This document shows, piece by piece, positions 1 to 6,337 of a stretch of 17,130 nucleotides of DNA (positions within the stretch are counted from its first letter, which is position 1; every line of letters starts with the position of its first letter). This DNA is from Muribaculaceae bacterium (GTDB taxonomy: Bacteria; Bacteroidota; Bacteroidia; Bacteroidales; Muribaculaceae), in assembly GCA_009775195.1 (NCBI GenBank), contig VSPF01000046.1, positions 1-17,130 on the forward strand, given 5' to 3'. A program made the translations under genes and the position numbers. The notes beneath the pieces are model-generated. The model searched no databases, was not told the DNA's origin, and worked only from the letters and a program-made list of their open reading frames with translations.

Positions 1-31
1 TCTTGGGGGCGTAGTGGTGTATAAGTGACTG
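1..31. other. Adapter-like sequence at contig end (probable Nextera read-2 remnant)
   Basis: An ungapped comparison of bases 1-31 with the 3' end of the Illumina Nextera read-2 adapter, recalled from memory, matches at 23 of 31 positions. This includes an exact nine-base core GTGTATAAG at 17-25 and 15 of 19 positions of the Tn5 mosaic end. All three forward frames carry a stop codon here, although the sequence immediately after is clean HtpG coding sequence. The simplest reading is that the assembly contig begins here with error-containing adapter sequence, not genomic DNA. A chance match or a real junction cannot be excluded. Confidence 0.65.
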
Positions 32-396
32 GTTACACCGTCGTGTGCAACACCGAGCATCCTCTTGTCAAATCAATAGCCGAAAAGGCAGGTGCCGCCC
101 TCGACGCCGCCGTCGAGCCCCTGCTCAAGACCATCGACGAGTCTAACGCCAAGGCAGAGGAGACCCGCAAGGCCGCCGGCAGCAACGAGCTCGGTGCCGA
201 CGCACGCGCCACTATCGATGCCGCCGAAAAGACAGTGACCGACAGCCGCAAGGCCATGGACGACGCCATCGACGCATACGCCCCCTCGGCACCACAGGTA
301 AGCCAGCTCGTCGACCTCGCCCTGCTTGGCAACGGCCTGCTGCGCGGCGAAGCCCTCAGCTCATTCATCGCCCTCTCGGTCGAACTTATGAAATAA
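32..396 (+). CDS. htpG: Chaperone HtpG (Hsp90 family), C-terminal fragment only
   Basis: This is the last roughly 120 residues of a bacterial Hsp90, an ATP-dependent dimeric chaperone of the cytosol. Full-length Bacteroidota HtpG is around 680 residues. The fragment begins near YTVVCNTEHPLVKSI, the strand that opens the C-terminal dimerisation domain. It continues through an Ala/Glu/Lys-rich helical section and ends with the family's conserved QLVDLALLGNGLLRGEALSSFI helix before the TAA at 394-396. The GTG at 25 is not a believable start: it lies in the adapter-like edge, directly after an in-frame TAA at 22-24. The gene is therefore most likely intact in the genome and cut by the contig end; a pseudogene is the less likely alternative. 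The N-terminal ATPase and middle domains are outside the window. Confidence 0.85.
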
Positions 397-423
397 GCCG
401 CCATAGACATACTTACGAGAACT

Positions 424-470
424 CAGGCTGTGGAATAAGTGTATTTCCACGGCCTGTGTTCTTTATATTT
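424..470 (+). terminator. Rho-independent terminator after htpG
   Basis: Bases 424-435 (CAGGCTGTGGAA) pair with 445-456 (TTCCACGGCCTG) to give a 12-bp stem with one G-U pair and a nine-base loop. A T-rich run follows (TGTTCTTTATATTTT, 457-471). It lies 28 bases after the htpG stop and before the next promoter, so it separates htpG from the methyltransferase operon. Confidence 0.8.
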
Positions 471-493
471 TACCCAAATCAACGGTTGGCAGA

Positions 494-524
494 TTGTGTG
501 TTTACGGCTTTTTTGCTAATTTTG
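494..524 (+). promoter_or_regulatory. Bacteroidota-type promoter of the methyltransferase-purD-pdxB operon
   Basis: TTG at 494-496 (-33 box) is followed after exactly 20 bases by TAATTTTG at 517-524, an exact match to the TAnnTTTG -7 consensus of the Bacteroidota housekeeping sigma factor. Transcription would start near base 530, leaving a leader of about 15 bases before the ATG at 546. This supports choosing 546 over any upstream start. Confidence 0.75.
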
Positions 525-545
525 CAGTCTCAAACATTGACAGAC

Positions 546-2090
546 ATGAACACCACATTCGACATGGTAGCCAAGACCTTCCAGGGCCTTGAGGAGGTAA
601 TGGCAGGCGAACTCCGGGCCTTAGGGGCCGACGAGGTGACGCCGGGTAAGCGCATGGTCGCTTTCAAGGGCAATCTCGAAACTTTGTACAGGGCAAATTT
701 CTGCTGCCGCACGGCGCTGCGCATCCTCAAACCCTTCTACTCCTTCGACGCCTCGGATGCCGACAGCCTCTATGCCGGCGCAAAGCTCTTTGACTGGAGC
801 AGCATCATGAATGTGAACCAGACGTTTGCAATCGACACCGTGGTGTTTAGCGACGAGTTCCGCAACAGCCAATATGTTACATACCGCATCAAGGATGCCG
901 TGGTCGACTGGTTCCGCGACCACAGCGACAACGAGCAGCGCCCCAGCGTGCGCCTCGACGGTGCCGACATCATGGTCAATGTGCATATCGCCGGCACACG
1001 TGTCACCCTGTCGCTCGACTCGTCGGGCGAGTCGCTCCACAAACGCGGCTGGCGCGTGGCCCAGACCGAAGCCCCCATCAACGAGGTACTTGCCGCCGGC
1101 ATAATACTTATGACCGGGTGGGACGGCGACAAACCCTTTGTCGACCCCATGTGCGGCTCGGGCACCTTTGCCATCGAGGCTGCGATGATTGCCGCCGGAA
1201 TTTACCCGGGCATATACCGCAAGCACTATGCCTTCGAGAACTGGGCCAACTTCGATGCCGACCTTCTCGAAAAAATATATAACGACGACAGCGCCGAGCG
1301 CGAGGTCACGGTGCCCATCATAGCCTGTGACATCGACAAACGCGCACTCGAGATTGCCAAAAACAATGCCAAGAGTGCCGGCGTGGAGCGATATATCACC
1401 TTCGAACGCCGCTCGATAGCCTTCGACGCCCCCGAGGAAATCGTGCCGAAGTGGAAAGAAGCCGGAGTACCGGCCGGTGTGATTGTCACCAACCCACCCT
1501 ACGGCAAACGCATCTCGGTCGACGACATGAACGCCCTCTACAAATCTATCGGTGCCACGCTCAAACACGTGTTCACTGACTGGGACGTATGGATTATAGG
1601 CTATACCGACGAGTTTTTCAACGAAATAGGCCTCGCCCCGTCGAAGAAGCTGCAGCTCTACAACGGCGGTCTGGAGTGCGAACTGCGCGAATATATGATA
1701 TTTGCAGGCAAGAAAAAAGAATTCCGCCAGGGCGGCGGCCGCATCAAAGACGAACGCCCCGAGGCACCACGCAAAGAGAAAGACCGTGGCCCACGCGACC
1801 GCAAGTTTGGCAAAGACTCGGGCGACCGCAGACCGCGCAAGTTCGACCGCGACGACAAAGGCCCCAGAGGCTCACGTGAAGGCCGCGAAGGAAGAGAAGG
1901 CCACGAGAAGCGCGACTTCCGCAGCCCCAAGGCTCCGGGACAGCAGCGCACCGAAGGCCGCAGGCCCTTATCCTTAGGCCGACAGCCCTCTATTTCGGCC
2001 GACAAGGAAATCGTGGTAAACCGCCCCGTATGGCGCACTCGCAAGAAACATAACAACGACAATACCGAAACCGACAAAACCAACGAATAA
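546..2090 (+). CDS. THUMP-domain class I SAM-dependent rRNA methyltransferase (RlmL/YpsC-like)
   Basis: The 514-residue protein is predicted to methylate guanosine N2 in 23S rRNA using S-adenosylmethionine, as RlmL/YpsC relatives do. Residues 1-160 form the ferredoxin-like plus THUMP RNA-binding part. The Rossmann methyltransferase follows, with the SAM-binding motif DPMCGSGTFAIEAA (200-213), an acidic strand-2 motif ACDID (260-264) and the catalytic NPPYG (316-320). From about residue 390 to the end the protein is a low-complexity Arg/Lys/Gly/Asp tail, probably disordered RNA-binding sequence absent from E. coli RlmL. The reading frame stays open upstream to 456, but that stretch overlaps the terminator and promoter, so ATG 546 is the start. 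The stop TAA shares its last A with the purD ATG (2090), so translation is probably coupled. Family is confident; the exact modified base is not. Confidence 0.88.
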   Translation: MNTTFDMVAKTFQGLEEVMAGELRALGADEVTPGKRMVAFKGNLETLYRANFCCRTALRILKPFYSFDASDADSLYAGAKLFDWSSIMNVNQTFAIDTVVFSDEFRNSQYVTYRIKDAVVDWFRDHSDNEQRPSVRLDGADIMVNVHIAGTRVTLSLDSSGESLHKRGWRVAQTEAPINEVLAAGIILMTGWDGDKPFVDPMCGSGTFAIEAAMIAAGIYPGIYRKHYAFENWANFDADLLEKIYNDDSAEREVTVPIIACDIDKRALEIAKNNAKSAGVERYITFERRSIAFDAPEEIVPKWKEAGVPAGVIVTNPPYGKRISVDDMNALYKSIGATLKHVFTDWDVWIIGYTDEFFNEIGLAPSKKLQLYNGGLECELREYMIFAGKKKEFRQGGGRIKDERPEAPRKEKDRGPRDRKFGKDSGDRRPRKFDRDDKGPRGSREGREGREGHEKRDFRSPKAPGQQRTEGRRPLSLGRQPSISADKEIVVNRPVWRTRKKHNNDNTETDKTNE

Positions 2091-3370
2091 TGTCCGAAAA
2101 AATCAACGTATTACTTCTCGGCAGTGGTGGCCGTGAAGCTGCAATAGCCTGGAAATTAAGCCAAAGCCCCCTGCTTGGCAATCTCTATATCGCCCCCGGC
2201 AACGCCGGCACATCGGCCTGCGGCACCAATATCGCCCTCAAGCCCACCGACTTCGAGGCCGTGGCCAAGGCTGTAAAAGACAACGACATCGACCTGGTAA
2301 TCGCCGGTAACGAAGACCCCCTCGTGGGCGGTCTGCGCGAGGCCCTGGCTGTGTCGTGCCCCGGCGTGCCGATGGTAGGCCCCGGTGCCGACGGCGCGGC
2401 CCTCGAGGGTTCTAAAGACTTCGCCAAAGACTTTATGGGTCGTCACAACATACCCACGGCGCGTCACTTCACAGCCACCAAGGCAAATATCGACGAGGCC
2501 CGCGCCTTCCTGCGCAGCCTCAAAGCCCCCTATGTGCTCAAGGCCGACGGACTCGCCGCTGGCAAAGGCGTGCTGATTATCGACGACCTCGACCAGGCCG
2601 TAAAGTCGCTCGACGAGATGCTCGACGGCCAGTTTGGCGCCGCCTCGGCAAAGGTCGTGATTGAGGAGTTCCTCAAAGGCATCGAATGTTCGGTATTCGT
2701 CCTTACCGACGGCACCGGCGCTTACCGCATACTGCCCGTGGCCAAAGACTACAAGCGCGTGGGCGAGGGCGACACCGGCCTCAACACCGGCGGCATGGGC
2801 TCGGTTTCACCCGTGCCCTTTGCCGACGACTCATTCATGGCCAAGGTCGAGGAGCGCATCGTGCGCCCCACCGTCAACGGCCTACGTGCCGAAGGCATTG
2901 ATTATCGCGGTTTTATCTTCCTTGGTCTTATCAATGTCGAGAGCGAGCCGATGGTAATCGAGTACAACGTCCGCATGGGTGACCCCGAGACCGAGGTGGT
3001 GATGCCGCGCATAGCCAGCGACCTGCTGCCGGCTCTCGTGGCTATAGCCAACGGCAATCTCGGCGACACCGTCATCGAGCACGACCCACGCACTGCCGTA
3101 GCCGTCATGGCCGTATCGGGCGGTTACCCGGGCTCTTACGCCAAAGGAAAAGTAATTGAGGGCCTCGACAAGGTCGACGGCATCGTCTTCCACGCCGGCA
3201 CTGCACTCGACGACAAGGGCCGTGTCGTAACCTCGGGTGGCCGCGTGCTTGCCACCGTGGCCTTTAGCGACGACATACCCGGCGCTGCCGCGAAATCATA
3301 CGAAATGCTCGACAAAATCACATTCGAGGGCAAATATAACCGTCGCGACATAGGCCGTGACCTCGTATAG
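2090..3370 (+). CDS. purD: Phosphoribosylamine--glycine ligase (GAR synthetase)
   Basis: PurD joins 5-phosphoribosylamine and glycine with ATP to make glycinamide ribonucleotide, the second step of de novo purine synthesis, in the cytosol. The 426-residue length matches the family. Seen in order are the N-terminal GSGGRE loop (11-16), the ATP-grasp section with YVLKADGLAAGKGV (148-161) and IEEFLKGIECSVF (191-203), then KDYKRVGEGDTGLNTGGMGS (219-238), which binds substrate, and EYNVRMGDPETEVVMPR (291-307), which carries metal ligands. The usual His after GSGGRE is Ala here (GSGGREAA); the functional effect is unknown. The start codon overlaps the upstream stop by one base, and its own TAG shares its G with the next gene's GTG, so all three genes are likely co-translated. 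Confidence 0.96.
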   Translation: MSEKINVLLLGSGGREAAIAWKLSQSPLLGNLYIAPGNAGTSACGTNIALKPTDFEAVAKAVKDNDIDLVIAGNEDPLVGGLREALAVSCPGVPMVGPGADGAALEGSKDFAKDFMGRHNIPTARHFTATKANIDEARAFLRSLKAPYVLKADGLAAGKGVLIIDDLDQAVKSLDEMLDGQFGAASAKVVIEEFLKGIECSVFVLTDGTGAYRILPVAKDYKRVGEGDTGLNTGGMGSVSPVPFADDSFMAKVEERIVRPTVNGLRAEGIDYRGFIFLGLINVESEPMVIEYNVRMGDPETEVVMPRIASDLLPALVAIANGNLGDTVIEHDPRTAVAVMAVSGGYPGSYAKGKVIEGLDKVDGIVFHAGTALDDKGRVVTSGGRVLATVAFSDDIPGAAAKSYEMLDKITFEGKYNRRDIGRDLV

Positions 3371-4353
3371 TGAATAACACCCTAATTACGCGCATGGCCC
3401 ACTCGAGGGGCTTCGGTCTGGCTGTCGCTTTCGTGGCGGCGGCCATGGCCTGCGTGTATTTCTTCGGGGGCCATACAATCCTTCTCAGCGGCTACAAAGG
3501 TCTCGGACTGCCGTCGGCCAACGAATGGTTTGCCTACAGCCCCCTGCTCAACTTCATTCTGGCACTCGTAGCCAACGGGGCAACAGTGGTTATAATGCTG
3601 CTGCTCAATAAGATTTTCAACGTCTTCAGGTCTATGACCTCGCTGTTTATCGCCTTCTTCGCGATGATGCAGGTGGCCACGCCCGACCTTATGACGCAGT
3701 TTTATACCGGCAACCTACTTGCGGTGGTCGTGCCGCTGTGCATGCTGCTGCTGTTCAGTTGCTACCGCCAGCCCGAGGCCACCAGGCGCGTGTTCCTCAT
3801 CGCCTTGCTGCTGTCGGCATTCACTGCCACGCAATACAGTTATTCCTTCTACCTGGTGGCATTTCTAATCGGCTGCGGCCAGATGTCAATCTTCAACCGC
3901 CGCACCCTCGCCGCAGCCTTTATGGGCATAGTGACGCCGTGGATACTCTATATAGGCTTCGGCATCATCGACCCTGCGCAGCTACAGTGGCCGCGTTTTG
4001 CCAACATATTCTCCGAGATAGATATCGACGATACGCTGATGCTGGTCGTGACGGTGGGTCTGACGGCCTTTCTGACGCTTTTGAGCTTCGTTCTCAACGT
4101 TCTTAAGACAATTGCCTACAATGCCCGCGCAAGGGCCGTAAACGGCGCATTTACGGTCGTTATGCTCATCACGCTCATAGCCCTCTGCATCGACTACCGC
4201 AACATCATCAGCTACATACCCATCCTCAACTATTGCGCGGCCATGGAGGTCACCCATTATTTCTCGACCCACAGGCACGACAAATCATATATAGCAATCT
4301 TCACAATATTAGCCGTCTACGCGGTAATCTTTGTATGCCAAACAGTAATATAA
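3370..4353 (+). CDS. Polytopic inner-membrane protein of unknown function
   Basis: I do not recognise this 327-residue protein. It has eight to ten hydrophobic segments, at roughly residues 15-33, 58-79, 90-104, 115-131, 141-169 (perhaps two), 181-200, 222-245, 257-274 and 305-325. There is no signal peptide, and no catalytic motif or transporter signature that I can name. Short Lys/Arg-containing loops (RQPEATRR at 133-140, NARARA at 251-256) would lie in the cytoplasm. The GTG start at 3370 overlaps the purD TAG by one base. An in-frame ATG at 3394 is an alternative start and would remove eight residues. Its last 19 bases overlap pdxB. The tight coupling to purine and B6 genes suggests housekeeping expression but does not reveal a substrate. 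A link to DUF6427-like Bacteroidota membrane proteins is possible but unverified. Confidence 0.8.
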   Translation: MNNTLITRMAHSRGFGLAVAFVAAAMACVYFFGGHTILLSGYKGLGLPSANEWFAYSPLLNFILALVANGATVVIMLLLNKIFNVFRSMTSLFIAFFAMMQVATPDLMTQFYTGNLLAVVVPLCMLLLFSCYRQPEATRRVFLIALLLSAFTATQYSYSFYLVAFLIGCGQMSIFNRRTLAAAFMGIVTPWILYIGFGIIDPAQLQWPRFANIFSEIDIDDTLMLVVTVGLTAFLTLLSFVLNVLKTIAYNARARAVNGAFTVVMLITLIALCIDYRNIISYIPILNYCAAMEVTHYFSTHRHDKSYIAIFTILAVYAVIFVCQTVI

Positions 4354-5366
4354 GGCTCATCATCGAGCGCAACATACCCTACGTCGCCGGACTCCTCGAC
4401 GACTATGCCACCGTGCGTTATCTCGCACCCGAGGAAATAACCCCCAAGGCTGTCCGCGATACCGACGGGATTATGATTCGCACACGCACTCGGTGCAACG
4501 CCGAACTGTTGGCTAAATCTGATGTCAAGTTAATAGCCACGGCCACGATTGGCACCGACCATATCGACCTTGACTACTGCCGCGACCACTCGATTACGGT
4601 TGTCAATGCCCCTGGCTGCAACGCCCCGGCAGTGGCGCAATACGTCTTCGCTACCCTGCTCAATGTCATCAACCGTCCGCTACAGTCCTACACCCTTGGG
4701 ATTGTGGGCGTTGGCCATGTAGGCTCAATTGTAGAGCGTTGGGCAAAGGCCCTCGACATGAAGGTGCTTCGCTGCGACCCGCCGCGCCAGCAGGCCGAGG
4801 GCGGCGACAACTGGGTAGACCTCGACACCATAGCACGCGAGGCCGACATCATCACCTTCCACACTCCCCTCACCCGTGACGGCGAACATCCGACCTACCA
4901 TATTGCTAATGAGGCGTTTTTCAACTCACTGCGACGCGCTCCAATCATCATCAACAGTGCCCGAGGCGAGATTGTCGACACCCCGGCCCTCATTGCCGCC
5001 CGCGACACCGGCAAGGTCGGCGCCATGATTATCGACTGCTGGGAACACGAGCCCGACATCGACCGAGAGTTGCTGTGCCGCGCCAACATTGCCACGCCCC
5101 ATATCGCCGGCTATTCGCAAGAAGGCAAAATCAGGGCTTCGCAAGTAGCTCTCGATGCGCTCACGACCTTCTTTATGACCCCGAGGGTCACTGTCGACCA
5201 ACCTATGCCCCCCGCACCGGCGCAGTCGGTCAACATTCGCGGCATCCTCTCGACCTACGACCCCATGCCCGAGGTAAAAAAGCTAAAAGAACACCCCGAA
5301 GACTTCGAAAAAATCCGCAACACCTACCCCCTCCGCCACGAAGCCCCCGAAGGCACCACGCACTGA
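4335..5366 (+). CDS. pdxB: Erythronate-4-phosphate dehydrogenase
   Basis: PdxB oxidises 4-phosphoerythronate to 2-oxo-3-hydroxy-4-phosphobutanoate in the DXP-independent pathway to pyridoxal 5'-phosphate. The 343-residue protein is a D-2-hydroxyacid dehydrogenase. It shows the TATIGTDHIDL motif typical of PdxB (69-79), the NAD-binding GIVGVGHVG (122-130), and the catalytic triad Arg210 (NSARGEIVD), Glu237 (CWEHEP) and His256 (ATPHIAGYS). The C-terminus is shorter than in E. coli PdxB (378 residues) and keeps a small dimerisation-type tail ending in a YP-x-R motif. ATG 4335 gives the family's normal N-terminus (IRLIIERNIPYV). An upstream in-frame start at 4233 would add 34 residues encoded inside the membrane-protein gene and is rejected. 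It overlaps that gene by 19 bases and ends one base from the convergent transposase gene, with no terminator between. Confidence 0.93.
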   Translation: MPNSNIRLIIERNIPYVAGLLDDYATVRYLAPEEITPKAVRDTDGIMIRTRTRCNAELLAKSDVKLIATATIGTDHIDLDYCRDHSITVVNAPGCNAPAVAQYVFATLLNVINRPLQSYTLGIVGVGHVGSIVERWAKALDMKVLRCDPPRQQAEGGDNWVDLDTIAREADIITFHTPLTRDGEHPTYHIANEAFFNSLRRAPIIINSARGEIVDTPALIAARDTGKVGAMIIDCWEHEPDIDRELLCRANIATPHIAGYSQEGKIRASQVALDALTTFFMTPRVTVDQPMPPAPAQSVNIRGILSTYDPMPEVKKLKEHPEDFEKIRNTYPLRHEAPEGTTH

Positions 5367-5367
5367 G

Positions 5368-6243
5368 CTAATCCTTGCAGATAGACTCTGCCAAGGAGTT
5401 CATCGCCAGGCAAGCGGTGCGGTTTAGGTCGCCGTCGATATTAGCTGAGACGATGAGCATGCGGCCCGATTCGCACAGCTCGAAATCTCGGCCAGAGGGC
5501 TTGTAGCGCTCCGCGAGGGGCTGGTTAGTTATATAGATGAACCGGCCACCGGCCTCGTCAGCCTCGGTGCGTATGGCCTTTTCTGCCTGCGAAATAAACG
5601 GCGACACAAGCACACCACCATTAGCCGCCGCATAGAGCCACCCCTGCCTATTTCTTTCACGAACTTCGGGCGTATCGGCCCTATGCACCACGACCTGCTC
5701 CTTAAACGGGCACTCAAGTAGTTGGAAATTGCCATAAGCCTGATAATACTTCTCGCCGATTTTCAGTTTGTTAACGCGCCTGAAAAACTCAGGGTGCGCC
5801 CTCCTCACCGCCAACCGCCGAGGATTATCGCGAAGATAGCGGTAGAGAGTATCAAGAGTGCGATTTCTATAAAGAATACAATCATAAAAATCCTCTTCAA
5901 ATACTGAATCTTCACATCCTGTTATCTCCCTATATTCTTGATATATCAAGATTTTAAGTTTGCTTATATATTTTCCGAGATGTAATTCTATATGAGAAGT
6001 CACAAATATAAGCAAATGCACATGGTCGGGCATTATGCAATATTGAAGAAGCCTTATAGAAGGATTAAGAGCATAAAAGTTGCGTAAGTTCTTCTCAATG
6101 ATTTTTCCCAATTGACTACGCTCAATTGAAACATTTTGACAATCACCACATAAATTGCCAAAGACTGGCACACCATTAGCTTTCTTCAAAGTGATGTGAT
6201 ATATGCATCTTGCCTGATAATCATGGAAATAACAGCGCGACAT
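5368..6243 (-). CDS. Y1 (HUH) REP-associated-type transposase fused to a DprA/SLOG-like domain
   Basis: The 291-residue protein starts with a Y1 transposase core of the IS200/RAYT superfamily: MPDHVHLLI at 71-79 holds the metal-binding His74-x-His76 pair, and YLRDNPRR (136-143) matches the catalytic-tyrosine region, with Tyr136 or Tyr134 as the likely nucleophile. Such enzymes cleave single-stranded DNA hairpins through a 5'-phosphotyrosine. Residues about 200-285 are not transposase. GGVLVSPFISQAEKAI, then AGGRFIYIT, PLAERYKPSGRDF and ESGRMLIVSA follow the order of motifs in the Rossmann/SLOG fold of DprA (GLARGID, GGR-x-I, P-x-R, G-x-L-x-SE). That match was made by eye and from memory. Codons for the first 141 residues are AT-rich; the rest are host-like. 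It lies 94 bases downstream of comM on the same strand, behind two hairpins. It is probably a domesticated single-copy gene, not an active insertion sequence, because no second ORF or IS ends are visible. Confidence 0.75.
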   Translation of the reverse strand: MSRCYFHDYQARCIYHITLKKANGVPVFGNLCGDCQNVSIERSQLGKIIEKNLRNFYALNPSIRLLQYCIMPDHVHLLIFVTSHIELHLGKYISKLKILIYQEYREITGCEDSVFEEDFYDCILYRNRTLDTLYRYLRDNPRRLAVRRAHPEFFRRVNKLKIGEKYYQAYGNFQLLECPFKEQVVVHRADTPEVRERNRQGWLYAAANGGVLVSPFISQAEKAIRTEADEAGGRFIYITNQPLAERYKPSGRDFELCESGRMLIVSANIDGDLNRTACLAMNSLAESICKD

Positions 6244-6261
6244 AATAGTGATTTTTGTATT

Positions 6262-6279
6262 TAAACGGCAAGCCGTTTA
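6262..6279. repeat. REP-like hairpin 1 upstream of the Y1 transposase gene
   Basis: TAAACGGC (6262-6269) and GCCGTTTA (6272-6279) form a perfect 8-bp inverted repeat around AA. It lies 19 bases upstream of the transposase start codon. A short GC-tipped palindrome beside a RAYT-type gene is what REP elements look like, but the usual GTAG/GGAG guide tetranucleotide is not evident. Confidence 0.55.
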
Positions 6280-6311
6280 CACTAAAGACAAAGATTTTTG
6301 TTTATAGTATA

Positions 6312-6325
6312 GGCGACTTGTCGCC
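6312..6325. repeat. REP-like hairpin 2 between comM and the transposase gene
   Basis: GGCGAC (6312-6317) and GTCGCC (6320-6325) form a perfect 6-bp inverted repeat around TT. Read on the minus strand its tip is CAAG, the same tip that hairpin 1 has on the plus strand, so the two elements are inverted relative to each other. There is no T-run on either side, so it is not a canonical terminator for comM, whose stop is 13 bases away. Confidence 0.5.
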
Positions 6326-6337
6326 GTCTTCTAAATT

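Noticed and set aside
25..27. GTG as a genuine start of a small 123-residue protein
   Set aside because: The product is plainly the HtpG C-terminus, and the GTG falls in the adapter-like edge after an in-frame stop.
456..545. N-terminal extension of the methyltransferase to GTG 456
   Set aside because: It would begin inside the htpG terminator and run through the promoter; the conserved N-terminus begins at ATG 546.
621..1568. 315-codon antisense open frame across the methyltransferase gene
   Set aside because: It lies wholly opposite a gene with clear conserved motifs, shows no recognisable family, and is the kind of open mirror frame that GC-rich codon use produces.
5368..6325. A complete active IS200/IS605 element
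   Set aside because: No tnpB-like gene and no paired left and right ends were seen; the protein is much longer than IS200 TnpA and has host-like C-terminal codons.
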